The position numbers and the translations under genes were made by a program. This document shows, one piece after another, positions 15,901 through 25,300 of a stretch of 34,901 nt of DNA. Each line of letters starts with the position of its first letter. The first letter of the stretch is position 1. This DNA is from Lentisphaerota bacterium. Lineage in GTDB: Bacteria > Verrucomicrobiota > Lentisphaeria > Oligosphaerales > JABHEG01. The stretch lies in NCBI GenBank assembly GCA_018676675.1, contig JABHEG010000041.1, positions 1 through 34,901 on the forward strand, in the 5' to 3' direction. The notes below the pieces were generated by a model. The model saw nothing but the letters and a program-made list of their open reading frames with translations, ran no database searches and was not told where the DNA came from.

Positions 15901-18001
15901 GGTTTTTGCCGTACTGATTCTGCTGGCACTCTGCGTGCCGTTCGCGTTCGCCGTGGAACGCGTGGTCATTGGGTCAGCGATCATCTACCGGCAGATCGCC
16001 TGGTTCGTCGCCATCTTCATGGTGACCTTTGTGACCCTGTACCTCTCACACCCCGCCTTTGCGATCGCCAACACCCCCATCATCATCTTCCTCGGTTTCG
16101 CTATCGTGGTGATGTCCACCCTCGTCATTTTCATCATCATGCGCAAGTTCGAGGTCGAGCTGAAGATGCTTCAAGGGATGACATCCACGGTCCATGCGGC
16201 CGATGTTTCCCGCATCAGCACCTTCATGGCCGCCATGCAGATGGGCATCTCCACCATGCGCCGCCGGCCGTTGCGCACCGCTCTCACAGCAACCACCATT
16301 ATCCTGCTAACCTTCACGATCCTCTGCTTTGCCTCCTTCGAGACGCAATCGGGCATTGTGAAACTGCTGTCCGCGCCGAACCCGGCCCACACCGGTGCCT
16401 GGGTACACAACGTCAATTGGTCCCCCCTGAGTCCCGACCTGACGGATCTGATCAAGGGTCGCTGGGGTGATCGGGTCGACGTGTGCCGTCGTCTCTGGAT
16501 CTCCCCCGAAACGCAAGACAAGCCCGGCTTGCTTCTCTCGCGCAGCGATGGCAGCAGCCCGGTCACAATTCGTGGCGTCCTCGGCATGGACTCCAAAGAG
16601 GTCCCTCTCCGGCCGGATCTTGTGGATCTGCTGCCCGGCAAACTCGAGGGCCGTGTGCTCATTACCGAAGCTGTTGCCCGTGCTATCGCCGTCAAGCCCG
16701 GGGATCGTGTCCTTCTCGCCGGCCAAAATTTGGAGGTCGGCCCCCTTCTCGACGCTGTCCAAGTCTCCGATGCCAAGGATATGGATACGAGCAGTATCCT
16801 CCCTGCGGACTTCACCGAAGCGTCCTCTGCTCAGCAGACGCAGGCAGACGAGGAAGATGAGGATTCACTACTCGTGCAGCGCAACTGGGCCAGCTTGCCG
16901 GTCGACTCAGTCGCGATCGTGTCCTGCGACACGGCTCAGGCCCTGGGAGCCCGCCTCTACGGGATCATGCTCTACACCCAAGGCACCAGCGAATCCACCG
17001 ACATTGCCGAGGATCTGGCCCGCATGCTGCCCTCCCCGATTGCCGCCACGCGAGCCAACGGCGTATACCGCCACGTGCTCGGAACCGTTCTCGCAGCCAG
17101 CGGCATCAAGGACCTTTTCTTCCCCGTCCTGCTGGGCGGCCTCGTCATCTTCGGAACCATGCTGGGTTCGGTCGCAGACCGGGAACGGGAGATCTACACA
17201 TTCAGTGCTTTGGGCCTGGCTCCCAAGCACGTCGCAACCCTGTTCTTTGCCGAGGCGATGGTCTACTCTCTGATGGGTGGCATGGGCGGCTATCTCCTCG
17301 CACAGGCTACCACGAAGGCTCTTGGACTACTGGCCGACTACGGCTTAGTCCGTGTCCCTGAGATGAACATGTCATCCACGAATACCATCTTCACGATTCT
17401 CGTGGTGATGGTCACTGTTCTGATCTCGGCTATTTACCCCGCGATCAAGGCATCAAAGTCCGCGAACCCAGGCCTCCTCCGAGTCTGGCGTCCCCCCGAA
17501 CCGAAGGACGATATCCTCGACCTCGTCTTCCCGTTCACCGTCTCCGATTACGACATCACCGGTGTCGTGAGCTTCCTCAAGGAGCACTTCGGCAACCATA
17601 CGGACACCGGTCTGGGACGCTTCATGACCAGCAGTGTTGCGCTGGCCCGTGAAGAGAGCGGGGCACTCGGCCTCGATGCGACGCTGGCCCTCGCACCGTT
17701 CGACCTCGGCGTGAGCCAGTCGTTTGCCTTACGCAGCACGCCCAGCGAAATCCCTGGAATCGACGAAGTCCGAGTCATACTTGAACGTCGCTCAGGCCAG
17801 CCAAAAGACTGGCAGCGACTCAATAAGGTGTTTCTGGACGACCTCCGGCAGCAGTTCCTGATCTGGCGGTCGATTCCCCATGACACCATGGAGGCCTACC
17901 GGCGGCAAACGCTGACCGAACTGGGCCCGCGCGAAGGTGAAGAAGCCACCGGCGGAGAACTGGCGGCTGAGAATGGTGCGCCTGAGGAAACGCCTGTCTG
18001 A
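12995..18001 (+). CDS. M28-like pseudopeptidase ectodomain fused to FtsX-type permease
   Basis: The order of parts in this 1668-residue protein is: signal peptide or anchor (1-26), an M28 aminopeptidase-like domain (about 30-300 and 470-620) interrupted by a charged helical insertion (300-470), a Pro/Ala/Glu-rich linker (about 620-655), a beta-rich domain (about 660-950), extra membrane segments (about 965-1050), an FtsX-type permease core (about 1088-1500) and a soluble tail. M28 landmarks can be followed, but key residues are missing. HTDS (241-244) keeps the His. The next ligand loop reads LTPGARAAANCAG (251-263) with no Asp. The catalytic Glu-Glu is replaced in FFDGQARGHLGSS (284-296). 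The final His motif reads EGTPHDT (590-596) where YHTPxDT is usual. It should bind rather than cut. The ATPase partner may be either copy in the cluster. Confidence 0.85.
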   Translation: MSLKYALITGLTGISVLLGGFMSAAVPEQFLKDCQTLTQNPHRLSGTPECAAAIDYVVQRLKQIGTEKVIEQPFPSVQTNVTQCELTVEASGRKIALHPIRPNGIIPPVTTQEGVSGQVLHLGVGSADDFAKESPLDRIVILDYNSGEGWLRAFRLGAKAVVFVENGTAGAANPHNVDANANLPRFYYNGPRGDLPKEGKVTLHSQVVWDSAVGRNVFAFFPGTDPVFSQEKDEIIILAAHTDSFGEVPRLTPGARAAANCAGLLQLAEHIQKNRPRRHVLLAFFDGQARGHLGSSVFYRSLEEDREEATVEERQESFEAEQLFLAQLNEVMEDEHPLAIDSDVRRQLINRLSDRATEEAYTISDIMYKLREEVMLIRERNEGGELSPAEERRVAEVQLLVGEKYQPDKDLWNDLRRALGRERRALGKGDIPGLEDDVKEKLRFILGRVSEDIRLREGELAIEGQALAADTAIKELLSEYWIALHASLYIGDTTPRWGLVIGGESALHSPQDNPGLYGKIQAVFLRAYEGLSEQAPESEINFVTASADQSLSQTRVLWGAPHLIHSGEIAGLFGIYNLVLGTCQERLALEGTPHDTLDRLNLECVQRQMTEIGLMLAPVADAAQEGTSKAAAPVTPPAEEAVAGEEPPETPEKKSYAVASQEGLSLRRGIVTGKEYIVPSFEDDSVRGPMVMGLLPGSSIPNTPMAGAIVQFKLRRQSALSYNRRKPYAFDDFQVYRTTRNGIYGLGPVRGGWSWNVYGGFAAVFSERGLVASVSDLESYRSVRWRLNVFRCRTGVIILPPQLRTDKLSGEEVQVLSARANAVLDKKKSYVETLDGVVSWYCDDREKGVKLFSLRQLVGLGNGAELLDRGDEIAAAQGTGFSMETKWEGMKASQRSASDLWRLNESRLDLLRTKGIQDSSLAELHGRSEDLLSLVKTTDSPIKKEALAAGSFMASQPVYRKVRRTLDDLVFAVLILLALCVPFAFAVERVVIGSAIIYRQIAWFVAIFMVTFVTLYLSHPAFAIANTPIIIFLGFAIVVMSTLVIFIIMRKFEVELKMLQGMTSTVHAADVSRISTFMAAMQMGISTMRRRPLRTALTATTIILLTFTILCFASFETQSGIVKLLSAPNPAHTGAWVHNVNWSPLSPDLTDLIKGRWGDRVDVCRRLWISPETQDKPGLLLSRSDGSSPVTIRGVLGMDSKEVPLRPDLVDLLPGKLEGRVLITEAVARAIAVKPGDRVLLAGQNLEVGPLLDAVQVSDAKDMDTSSILPADFTEASSAQQTQADEEDEDSLLVQRNWASLPVDSVAIVSCDTAQALGARLYGIMLYTQGTSESTDIAEDLARMLPSPIAATRANGVYRHVLGTVLAASGIKDLFFPVLLGGLVIFGTMLGSVADREREIYTFSALGLAPKHVATLFFAEAMVYSLMGGMGGYLLAQATTKALGLLADYGLVRVPEMNMSSTNTIFTILVVMVTVLISAIYPAIKASKSANPGLLRVWRPPEPKDDILDLVFPFTVSDYDITGVVSFLKEHFGNHTDTGLGRFMTSSVALAREESGALGLDATLALAPFDLGVSQSFALRSTPSEIPGIDEVRVILERRSGQPKDWQRLNKVFLDDLRQQFLIWRSIPHDTMEAYRRQTLTELGPREGEEATGGELAAENGAPEETPV

Positions 18002-18101
18002 CCTAGACAAGGCGGCCACCCGGCCGAGGAACGCACGGTGAATGCCCAGATCGTTGGGTGACCACGACAGCTTGCGATAGCGATTGAGGATAACACAAGC
18101 C

Positions 18102-20141
18102 ATGGCACAACGGATTGACAAGGAGCTCGAAGAATTCCGGCAGGTGATGGAGGTCCCATCGACCTTCGAGGAAGGCTTCCGCTGGTCTTCCCTGCTGGGC
18201 GCCTTGTTTGTGGCAATGATGATGGTCCCAGGGGCCATCTACATGGGCCTTCTTGCCGGTGTTGGTATCGGCCCTGCAGCCCAGTGGGTGACCGTCATTC
18301 TCTTTATCGAGATCGCCCGGCGCGCCCATCGCAACCTGTCGCGATCTGAGATCTTCGTTCTGTTCTTCATGGCCGGTGCCATGATGTCAGGCCTCGGCAT
18401 CGCGGTCCAGGGCGGCCGGCCGGCCGGACTGCTCTGGAACCAGTTCTTCATCAACAGTGACGCAGCGGCGGCAACAGGCATTGCGGAACAGATCCCCCGC
18501 TGGGTCGCCCCGCCACGGAGTTCCGAGTCCTACAGCCTGAGAACGTTCTTCCACAAGGACTGGCTGCCGGTCATCGCAATGGTGATCTTCGGTACCTTCC
18601 TGAGCCAAATCTCGAACATGGTTCTGGGCTATGGACTGTTCCGGGTGGCCAGTGATATGGAGAAACTGCCCTTCCCGATGGCCCCGGTCGGGGCTCAGGG
18701 GATCATGGCCATGGCGGAGGATGTCGAGGCAAAAGCAAACCGTGATGCCCAGGACTCCTGGCGTTGGCGAGTGTTTGCCATCGGCGGAGCAATGGGGCTT
18801 CTGTTCGGGATCGTCTATCTCCTGCTCCCAACCTTGAGCGGCGCGCTTACCGGCACGTCCGTCCAGATCTTCCCCATCCCCTTCTCAGACTTCACCGGCA
18901 AGACCGGACAGTATCTGCCGGCTGTAGCAACCGGGATCTGCTGGGACTTCGGCCAGTTGGTCGTCGGGATGGTCATGCCATACTTCGGCATGCTTGGAGG
19001 ATTCATCGGTCTCGTCTTCACCATGATCCTCAACCCCATTCTCTATGATCAGGGCATCCTCTGGAACTGGAAACCCGGCGATGATACCATCGCGACCATG
19101 TTCAAGAACAACGTCGATTTCTACTTCAGCTTCCAGATCGGCATCGCCGCGGCGATCGCGATCGTGGGCTTTGCCCAAGTCTTTAAGAGCGTCCGGAAGG
19201 CACGTAAGGGGCGGGCGGAAAAGGAATCGCTGTTCACATCGCTCAACCGCGTTAGCGCCCCCCCCGGACGAGGCGATATCAAAGGATGGGCTATCATCCT
19301 GTGTTATTTTGTCGTTACCGCCATCTACATCGCCGCCGCGATGGGCCTTCTGGTCTGGCACCACGGCGAGTGGACCCGCGACATCCGCAACGTCCTGTTT
19401 ACCCTCCTTTTCCTCGGCTTCTTCTACACCCCCATGATAAGCTACGTAACGGCCCGACTCGAAGGCATGGTCGGTCAGGTTGTAGCGGTCCCGATGATCC
19501 GTGAAGCAGCCATCATTCTGAGCGGTTACCGCGGTGTGGCCTGTTGGTTCCTCCCGGTCCCGATCGCCAACTACGGCCGGATGACCGTGTTCTACCGCCA
19601 ATGCGAACTCACCGGGACCAAGTTCACCAGTATCTGGAAAACCCAGATCATCCTCTACCCGATCATCCTGCTGAGCTCGATCTTTTTCATGAACTTCATC
19701 TGGGGACTCGATAAGATCCCCTCAAATGCGTACCCCTTCGCACAAAAAATGTGGGAACTGCAAGCCGCAAACCGATGTATCATGTACTCGGCTACGCTCG
19801 GTGAGTATTCCATGTTCGAGGCAGCCTTCAACTGGCAGTATCTCGCCGTTGGCGGCTTCTTTGGCGTCGGGCTCTTTTGGGGCCTCAGTGCGGTGGGAGC
19901 CCCGATCATGCTCGTCTATGGAGTCGTCCGTGGACTCGGACAGAGCATGCCGCACTGGATCATCCCTCAGTTCATTGGTGCTCTCATCGGCCGCTTCTAC
20001 TTCCGTAAGCGCCTTGGGCTGACCTGGCGTCAGTACATCCCCGTCGTCGCTGCCGGATTCTCGTGCGGCATGGGATTGATCACAACCGTTGGTGTCGGAA
20101 TTACGTTCCTCAGCAAGTCCGTCATCAAGCTCCCATTCTAG
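18102..20141 (+). CDS. OPT-like polytopic membrane protein (second of the cluster)
   Basis: This 679-residue inner-membrane protein has about a dozen hydrophobic segments after a short charged cytosolic N-terminus (MAQRIDKELEEFRQVMEVPS). An EKLPFPMAP motif near residue 187 followed by a GIMAMAEDVEAK segment resembles OPT-family and DUF6785 proteins. The first gene of the cluster has EHLPYP in the comparable place. OPT carriers import peptides or metal-peptide complexes, but the substrate here is unknown. The ATG at 18102 has GAGGA at 18086-18090, 11 nt upstream. A TTG start at 18084 would add six residues and is less likely. A 100-nt gap separates it from the M28/FtsX fusion, and an ATPase gene follows after 66 nt. 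Confidence 0.8.
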   Translation: MAQRIDKELEEFRQVMEVPSTFEEGFRWSSLLGALFVAMMMVPGAIYMGLLAGVGIGPAAQWVTVILFIEIARRAHRNLSRSEIFVLFFMAGAMMSGLGIAVQGGRPAGLLWNQFFINSDAAAATGIAEQIPRWVAPPRSSESYSLRTFFHKDWLPVIAMVIFGTFLSQISNMVLGYGLFRVASDMEKLPFPMAPVGAQGIMAMAEDVEAKANRDAQDSWRWRVFAIGGAMGLLFGIVYLLLPTLSGALTGTSVQIFPIPFSDFTGKTGQYLPAVATGICWDFGQLVVGMVMPYFGMLGGFIGLVFTMILNPILYDQGILWNWKPGDDTIATMFKNNVDFYFSFQIGIAAAIAIVGFAQVFKSVRKARKGRAEKESLFTSLNRVSAPPGRGDIKGWAIILCYFVVTAIYIAAAMGLLVWHHGEWTRDIRNVLFTLLFLGFFYTPMISYVTARLEGMVGQVVAVPMIREAAIILSGYRGVACWFLPVPIANYGRMTVFYRQCELTGTKFTSIWKTQIILYPIILLSSIFFMNFIWGLDKIPSNAYPFAQKMWELQAANRCIMYSATLGEYSMFEAAFNWQYLAVGGFFGVGLFWGLSAVGAPIMLVYGVVRGLGQSMPHWIIPQFIGALIGRFYFRKRLGLTWRQYIPVVAAGFSCGMGLITTVGVGITFLSKSVIKLPF

Positions 20142-20207
20142 GGCGAACCACTGAACCGCTGAATCGTTGAACCCTCACTCACATATCGAGCCCCGGGAAC
20201 TGGTCGC

Positions 20208-20936
20208 ATGGAAAACAAGCTCATAAGCATCAGAGGCCTGAACAAGGAGTTCAACCTTGGCAAGGTTATTGTACGTGCCCTGAAAGACATCGACCTCGAC
20301 ATCTACCAGGGCGAATACCTGTCAATCATGGGGCCCTCAGGGTCGGGGAAGAGCACGCTCTTCAACATGATCGGTGCTCTGGATCGACCGAGCAGTGGCG
20401 AAGTCGAGGTCGCAGGCGTACAACTGACCAAACTCACCCCCAGACAACTCGCCCATTTCCGCGGCAACAACATCGGCTACGTGTTCCAGTCTTACAACCT
20501 GCTCCCTGCTTATGATGCGGTGACAAACGTGCTCATGCCCTTGGTCTTCAGCGGCAAGACCCACGACGAGGCCGTCCGCCGCGCGACGGAAGTCCTTGAA
20601 CGCGTCGGGCTCGGACACCGCCTCGATCACCGGCCGGATGAAATGTCCGGTGGCCAGCAACAGCGCGTTGCCGTGGCCCGTGCCCTGGCCAACGAACCCG
20701 CCATCATCCTGGCCGATGAACCGACCGCCAACCTCGACTTGGTGACCGGGGGAGAGATCATCCAGCTCCTCGCCTCACTGTCGAAAGAGTTGGGCGTCAC
20801 CGTCGTCAGCGCAACCCACGACCACAAGATGCTGGACACGTCAGATCGCATTCTGTGGATCAAAGACGGTGGCGTGGATCGCTTGGAGAAGCGCGAGGAC
20901 TTGGACATCAAGGTCGGTACCGTCGACATCGGGTAA
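20208..20936 (+). CDS. LolD/MacB-type ABC transporter ATP-binding protein (second copy)
   Basis: This 242-residue ATPase is clearly a paralogue of the one at 12189. The motifs are intact: GPSGSGKST, YVFQSYNLL, SGGQQQRVAVARA, ILADEPTANLD and SATHDHK. The two share long identical runs such as FNMIGALD and SGGQQQRVA. The C-terminal tail KREDLDIKVGTVDIG parallels RREDVHIEVGTIGG of the first copy. In keeping with gene order, this copy may serve the M28-like/FtsX fusion and the first copy the shorter permease, or the two may form a heterodimer. Neither can be decided from sequence. The start ATG at 20208 is the first in frame. The next gene begins 37 nt after the stop. Confidence 0.93.
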   Translation: MENKLISIRGLNKEFNLGKVIVRALKDIDLDIYQGEYLSIMGPSGSGKSTLFNMIGALDRPSSGEVEVAGVQLTKLTPRQLAHFRGNNIGYVFQSYNLLPAYDAVTNVLMPLVFSGKTHDEAVRRATEVLERVGLGHRLDHRPDEMSGGQQQRVAVARALANEPAIILADEPTANLDLVTGGEIIQLLASLSKELGVTVVSATHDHKMLDTSDRILWIKDGGVDRLEKREDLDIKVGTVDIG

Positions 20937-20973
20937 CGTCCATGCTTCCAACCAAGGGAGTGGCAACCACGAT

Positions 20974-22056
20974 ATGATGACGACAGCTCCCCGGAAAGCT
21001 CTCCTTCTGTTCGCCCTGGTGATGACCAGCGTCACGACGCACGCCGGGGAAGACATCCTCCCGCTTGGCGGCGGCCCCGCAGGAATCCGGGGGCTCACCC
21101 TCGTTCCGTTGCCGGGAGCGAAAGCGCAACTGGCGACGTCTGCCGGGACACTCAAAGTGACCTTTGCCAAGGAGGGCACAGAACGGCGCTTCATCGCCTT
21201 GGCTGCAGAGGTGAAAGGTGTGTCGTTCATTCCCCAGGCACTGGAAGCCAGCTGCGCCCTGACACTCAGCGAGGGAAAAGCGTCTGACGTCCGCCCCGGA
21301 CTGCTGCTGTACGAGAAGGACGGCGGGGCCTGGTTCAAGCTTGGCCGCCCACTCGCCGCTTCAGGCACTGCCACCGATGCACGCTTCTCGGTGCAGTCAT
21401 TCCGTGAGGCCGCCTTCAGTGAAGACACCAACACCCAGCTCGACTGGAAGGACGTTGAACGGGCGTGGTTTGGCCTCGTTGTGGATGGCAAGGTCAACGC
21501 GGAGTTCGAACTGCGCCGACTGGTCCTGACCAGCGCGCCTTTCCGGCCAACCAAGCCGCTCTCGGTGTTCCAGCCGGACGCCAAAGCCTGGTCCATGGCC
21601 GCTGACAGCGCCGTGACACACAAGCTGGTGAGCGCACAAAACGGCCCGGGGAACATCCCCTGCACCCGCCTCACGTTCACCTTCCCCGGTGGCAGACACA
21701 TGTATGTAACCCCTTCACAGGCTTTCCCTGAAAACGAAGTGTCCGCCTACGCCGGCTTGCGCCTGACCTACAAGGCCTCGCTCCCGGAAGGAATTGATGG
21801 GCTTCTTGTCCTCCTTTCCGAGCAAGGCGGTGGACAGTACTATCCGGCACGCCTCCCGGCGGCCAGTGAAACCTGGACCACAGCTGACATCCCTTTCTCC
21901 GCCTTCAAGCATGCCAGCTGGACCAAAGACGCCAACGGCAGACTCGACCTGGACCTTATCAACCGAATCGTCGTCGGAGCCCACGGACAGGCCAAAGGCA
22001 AGGGCGGCGACGGCACAGTCTCCATCGTTGACATCCAGCTCTACCCCCACAAATAG
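20974..22056 (+). CDS. Secreted protein with two CBM11/CIA30-like beta-sandwich domains
   Basis: This 360-residue protein has a good signal peptide (RKALLLFALVMTSVTTHA, cleavage probably after THA). No membrane segment follows. The rest appears to be two beta-sandwich domains of similar plan, about 30-185 and 195-360. Each ends in a strand pattern of the type x-RIVVGAHG...VSIVDIQLY or ERAWFGLVVDG...FELRRLVL, which resembles the galactose-binding-like CBM11/CIA30 fold. No catalytic motif is visible. It may bind a carbohydrate or serve as a periplasmic subunit of the cluster. The frame is open upstream to 20869, inside the ATPase gene, but the signal peptide fixes the start at ATG 20974 or 20977, with AAGGGAG at 20954-20960. 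A 44-bp tandem repeat array follows directly after the stop. Confidence 0.7.
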   Translation: MMTTAPRKALLLFALVMTSVTTHAGEDILPLGGGPAGIRGLTLVPLPGAKAQLATSAGTLKVTFAKEGTERRFIALAAEVKGVSFIPQALEASCALTLSEGKASDVRPGLLLYEKDGGAWFKLGRPLAASGTATDARFSVQSFREAAFSEDTNTQLDWKDVERAWFGLVVDGKVNAEFELRRLVLTSAPFRPTKPLSVFQPDAKAWSMAADSAVTHKLVSAQNGPGNIPCTRLTFTFPGGRHMYVTPSQAFPENEVSAYAGLRLTYKASLPEGIDGLLVLLSEQGGGQYYPARLPAASETWTTADIPFSAFKHASWTKDANGRLDLDLINRIVVGAHGQAKGKGGDGTVSIVDIQLYPHK

Positions 22057-22062
22057 ACTTCT

Positions 22063-22275
22063 CCGAACCGAACCGCGCACAACGTAAGCGGTCTTCTCCC
22101 CTCTGCCCGATCCGAGCCGCGCACAACGTAAGCGGTCTTCTCCCCTCTGCCCGATCCGAGCCGCGCACAACGTAAGCGGTCTTCTCCCCTCTGCCCGATC
22201 CGAGCCGCGCACAACGGAAGCGGTCTTCCTCCCCTCTGCTCGATCCGGACCGCGCACAGCGCAAGCGGTTTTCCT
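22063..22275. repeat. Tandem array of five 44-bp units
   Basis: About 4.8 units repeat with a period of 44 nt. The AACGTAAGCGG segments begin at 22081, 22125 and 22169. A variant (AACGGAAGCGG) is at 22213, and the last unit at 22258 is shifted by one inserted base and more diverged. Units are joined head to tail with no unique spacers, so this is not a CRISPR. The array fills the gap between two secreted-protein genes. Open frames run through it on the minus strand only because 44 nt is free of stops there. Confidence 0.9.
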
Positions 22276-22338
22276 GCCATAGGCAAAGCTCCTCTCCTGC
22301 GCTACCTTTCCTCCAACCACCAAACACGGGAGGATGCC

Positions 22339-25300
22339 ATGACGCTCCGCAGTTTCGTCGTCGCCATCGTTGCCATGCCAATCCTGATCGCCGCTCAGAC
22401 CATTGGAAAGCGCCCATATGAGCTTGATTGGGCCGGCCGTATGGAAGACGACCATCCGCATCTCGTCGACTTCGAAAATCTGGTCGGCTGGACCACCGAT
22501 GTCGAAAGCGCCGTTGCCACATTCGAACGGTCACAAGAGCAGCAGATCTGGGGGCAGTTCGTCGGCAAACTGACCTACCGAGCAGACGGAAAGCAGCCCA
22601 CGGTCGCGATCCGCCCGCCAGAGCCAATTCCAGTTGTCGGCGCCTTCGATGCCGTCACATGCTGGGTCTACGGCAACACACTCGGGAAAGACGCAACCAC
22701 CCCCGGCGTACGCATCGCAGCGCAGTTCATCTTGCCTCCGGGAGACACCATCGGCGTGCCGCTGACCACCGTGCGCTGGAAGGAGTGGTTCCTCTGCCAT
22801 CGCCGCCTGACCGAAGAGCAAATCTCCGCGGTGCAGAACGGCGCATCGTTCTCCGGCTTCGTCATCTCAGGAGGGCGTAACAAGAAGGACCGCGTTCTCT
22901 ACTTCGACAGCCTGTCCGTCTTCGTGGAGACATTCCCTCCACTCGCCTTCGAACCGCGGCCGAAGCGAGGCGTTGACATGTTCCCCGGACAGGGAATCGG
23001 CACGAACACCGGCCCGAGGAAACTGCCCTTCCCCACTCATGCTGAGACGATCCTCCCCGATAACCTGACGGCCGACTTCAAGACCGCCGTCCGACGCAGC
23101 GGAAACACGTTCACCTTCACCTACCGCGGCACCGACGGCTCGCTCACCTACACACTCGCGCCCAAGACCGGCAACCTGAGCGACGTTCGAGCCGAGTGGA
23201 ACGGTTGCGGGGCGCCTTTCCAGCCCTGCGCTGGCGGTGGGGTCAGGCTCATGTCAGAGAACGGCAAACCAATTCCGCCCGACAGCGCCACCCTCGTGAG
23301 CACCAACCTGGCAGATGGCGTTGTCACCTGCACGTGGAGGCTGAGTGCCGAGGGACAGAACGCGACCGTGACCTACGCGTTCCGACTTTGGCAGAAGTCT
23401 CTAGTCGTCGACATCGTCTCCCTGGGGGGAGCGATCCATGAGGTCCATTTCGGCGAAACCGTGGGCACGGATTCGCCTCGCCTGGTCACCCTTCCCTATT
23501 ACACATCCGGCACCACCACTCGGCCGGCGATATTGGTGACCGGTCCCCCCGCCAATCCCTTGTTCATCTCGGGTCATGTCGACTGGACACGCTCGAATGC
23601 CGCCACTCCCTTTGCCGTCAACAGCATCAATGGCAACTCGGCTGTTTTCAACGGCGGCACACGCTACATCCCCAAAACAGACGGCCGCCGGAACGACTGC
23701 TTCGAACGCTTCATCATCACGGTTTCGCCGCGCTTTGAAGAGATCTTGCCAAACATCCCCAATCCGGTTTCGCCCTGGAAGCATGTTACCGGAACACGCG
23801 TATGGCGGGCGCACGGCGCAAGCAATCGGGAACGCGACACCGCGTTCTGGACCCGCTGCCATCGCTACGGCATCACCGAAGTGGTGGTCACAGATCACGA
23901 GACAGGCTGGCGCGACGGCGAGGAGAGCTTCACCTTCCGCACCCGCCCTGCCCCCGGAAAAGGCGGCGACGAAGGCCAATTCACCTACGCGCGGCACATG
24001 CAGGACACTCTGGGCTTCGTCTACGGCCCTTACAATAACTACACCGACTTCGCCCCGGTCAATGAGTTCTGGCACCCGGACATGGTCAATCGCCGTCCGG
24101 AAAACCAGCTGCAGACCGCCTGGCGGCGCTGCTATGCGCCGAAGCCTGCACGCGCTGTCGAGTACTGCGCCAGACTTGCCCCGATCATTGAAGAAAAGTT
24201 CGATTTCAGTACGGCCTACTGTGATGTGCATACGGCGGTCACACCGTGGAGCCGCACCGACTATGATCCACGCGTCCCTGGCGCGGGAACGTTCTCAGCC
24301 GTCTTCTACTCCTATGGCGAGATCATGCTCCATCAGAAGCGAGCCTGGGATGGTCCCGTCTACTCCGAAGGCAACAACCACTGGCTCTACTGCGGACTGA
24401 CCGATGGCAACTACGCCCAGGACCAGCGCTACCGCATCCCAGACAAGCCCTGGCTCGTAGATTTCGACCTCCGCAAGATGCATGACCTTTGCTGCAACTT
24501 CGGGATGGGAAACCTGCAGATGTTCTTCGGCCGCGAGTATAGCCTCGGCAGCAATCGCCTGGAGCAGTCTGCTTCCATCGATCGATTCCTTGCCGCCACG
24601 GTCGGATTCGGGCACACCGGCTTTCTCATTTTCGCCGGCGGATACCGCAACACCATGCGCAGTTACTACATGCTCCAGCAGCTCCATAGCCGCTATGCCC
24701 TGGCCTCCGCGGTCGACATCCGCTACGCAACCGACGATGGACGCCTGCTGCCAACCACCGAGGCCGTGGCCACGGACGCCTTCAGACGTTCGCAACTCGT
24801 AACCCGCTACAGCGACGGAACGATCACAGCCGTCAACGGGCACCGCCAGGAGCGGATGCGAATCAACATCGACAACCGCGTCCTCAATCTCCCACCGAAC
24901 GGCTACGCAGGCTGGACCTCGGATGGTCAGGTGCACGTTCTGAGCGCCGACGTCGACGGACATCGCTGCGACTATGCGGTGACCCCTGCCTACATCTACA
25001 TCGATGGCCGGGGCACATTCATCCGTTACCCAAAGGCGGCCGGGGCCGGCCAGGCCGTGTGCCGCATTCTCCCGGACGATCAGTACGAAATCATCCCGTT
25101 TGAAAAGGCCCAGTGCGGTTTCGCGATCACCGCAGTCTCCGCGGAAGCCCTCGATGAAGCGCGCAACTCCCTGGGGCCTGCAGAGGTGCGCCAGGCCCGC
25201 GGTCTCACCTACGTCATGCCGGTCGAGGGAGCCTTCAGCTATGTTCTGAAAAAGGGGACACCCGCAACAACAGCGCGATTGGCTTGTGAGCGAACAGCCG

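Noticed and set aside
18084..18101. TTG start for the second OPT-like protein
   Set aside because: GAGGA at 18086-18090 is correctly placed for ATG 18102 and would lie inside the coding region otherwise.
22063..22275. CRISPR-like periodicity
   Set aside because: Units abut directly with no unique spacers, and there is no cas gene in the window.
21715..22627. Minus-strand open frames through the 44-bp array
   Set aside because: They are open because the repeat unit lacks stops; the predicted proteins simply repeat the unit in shifting frames.
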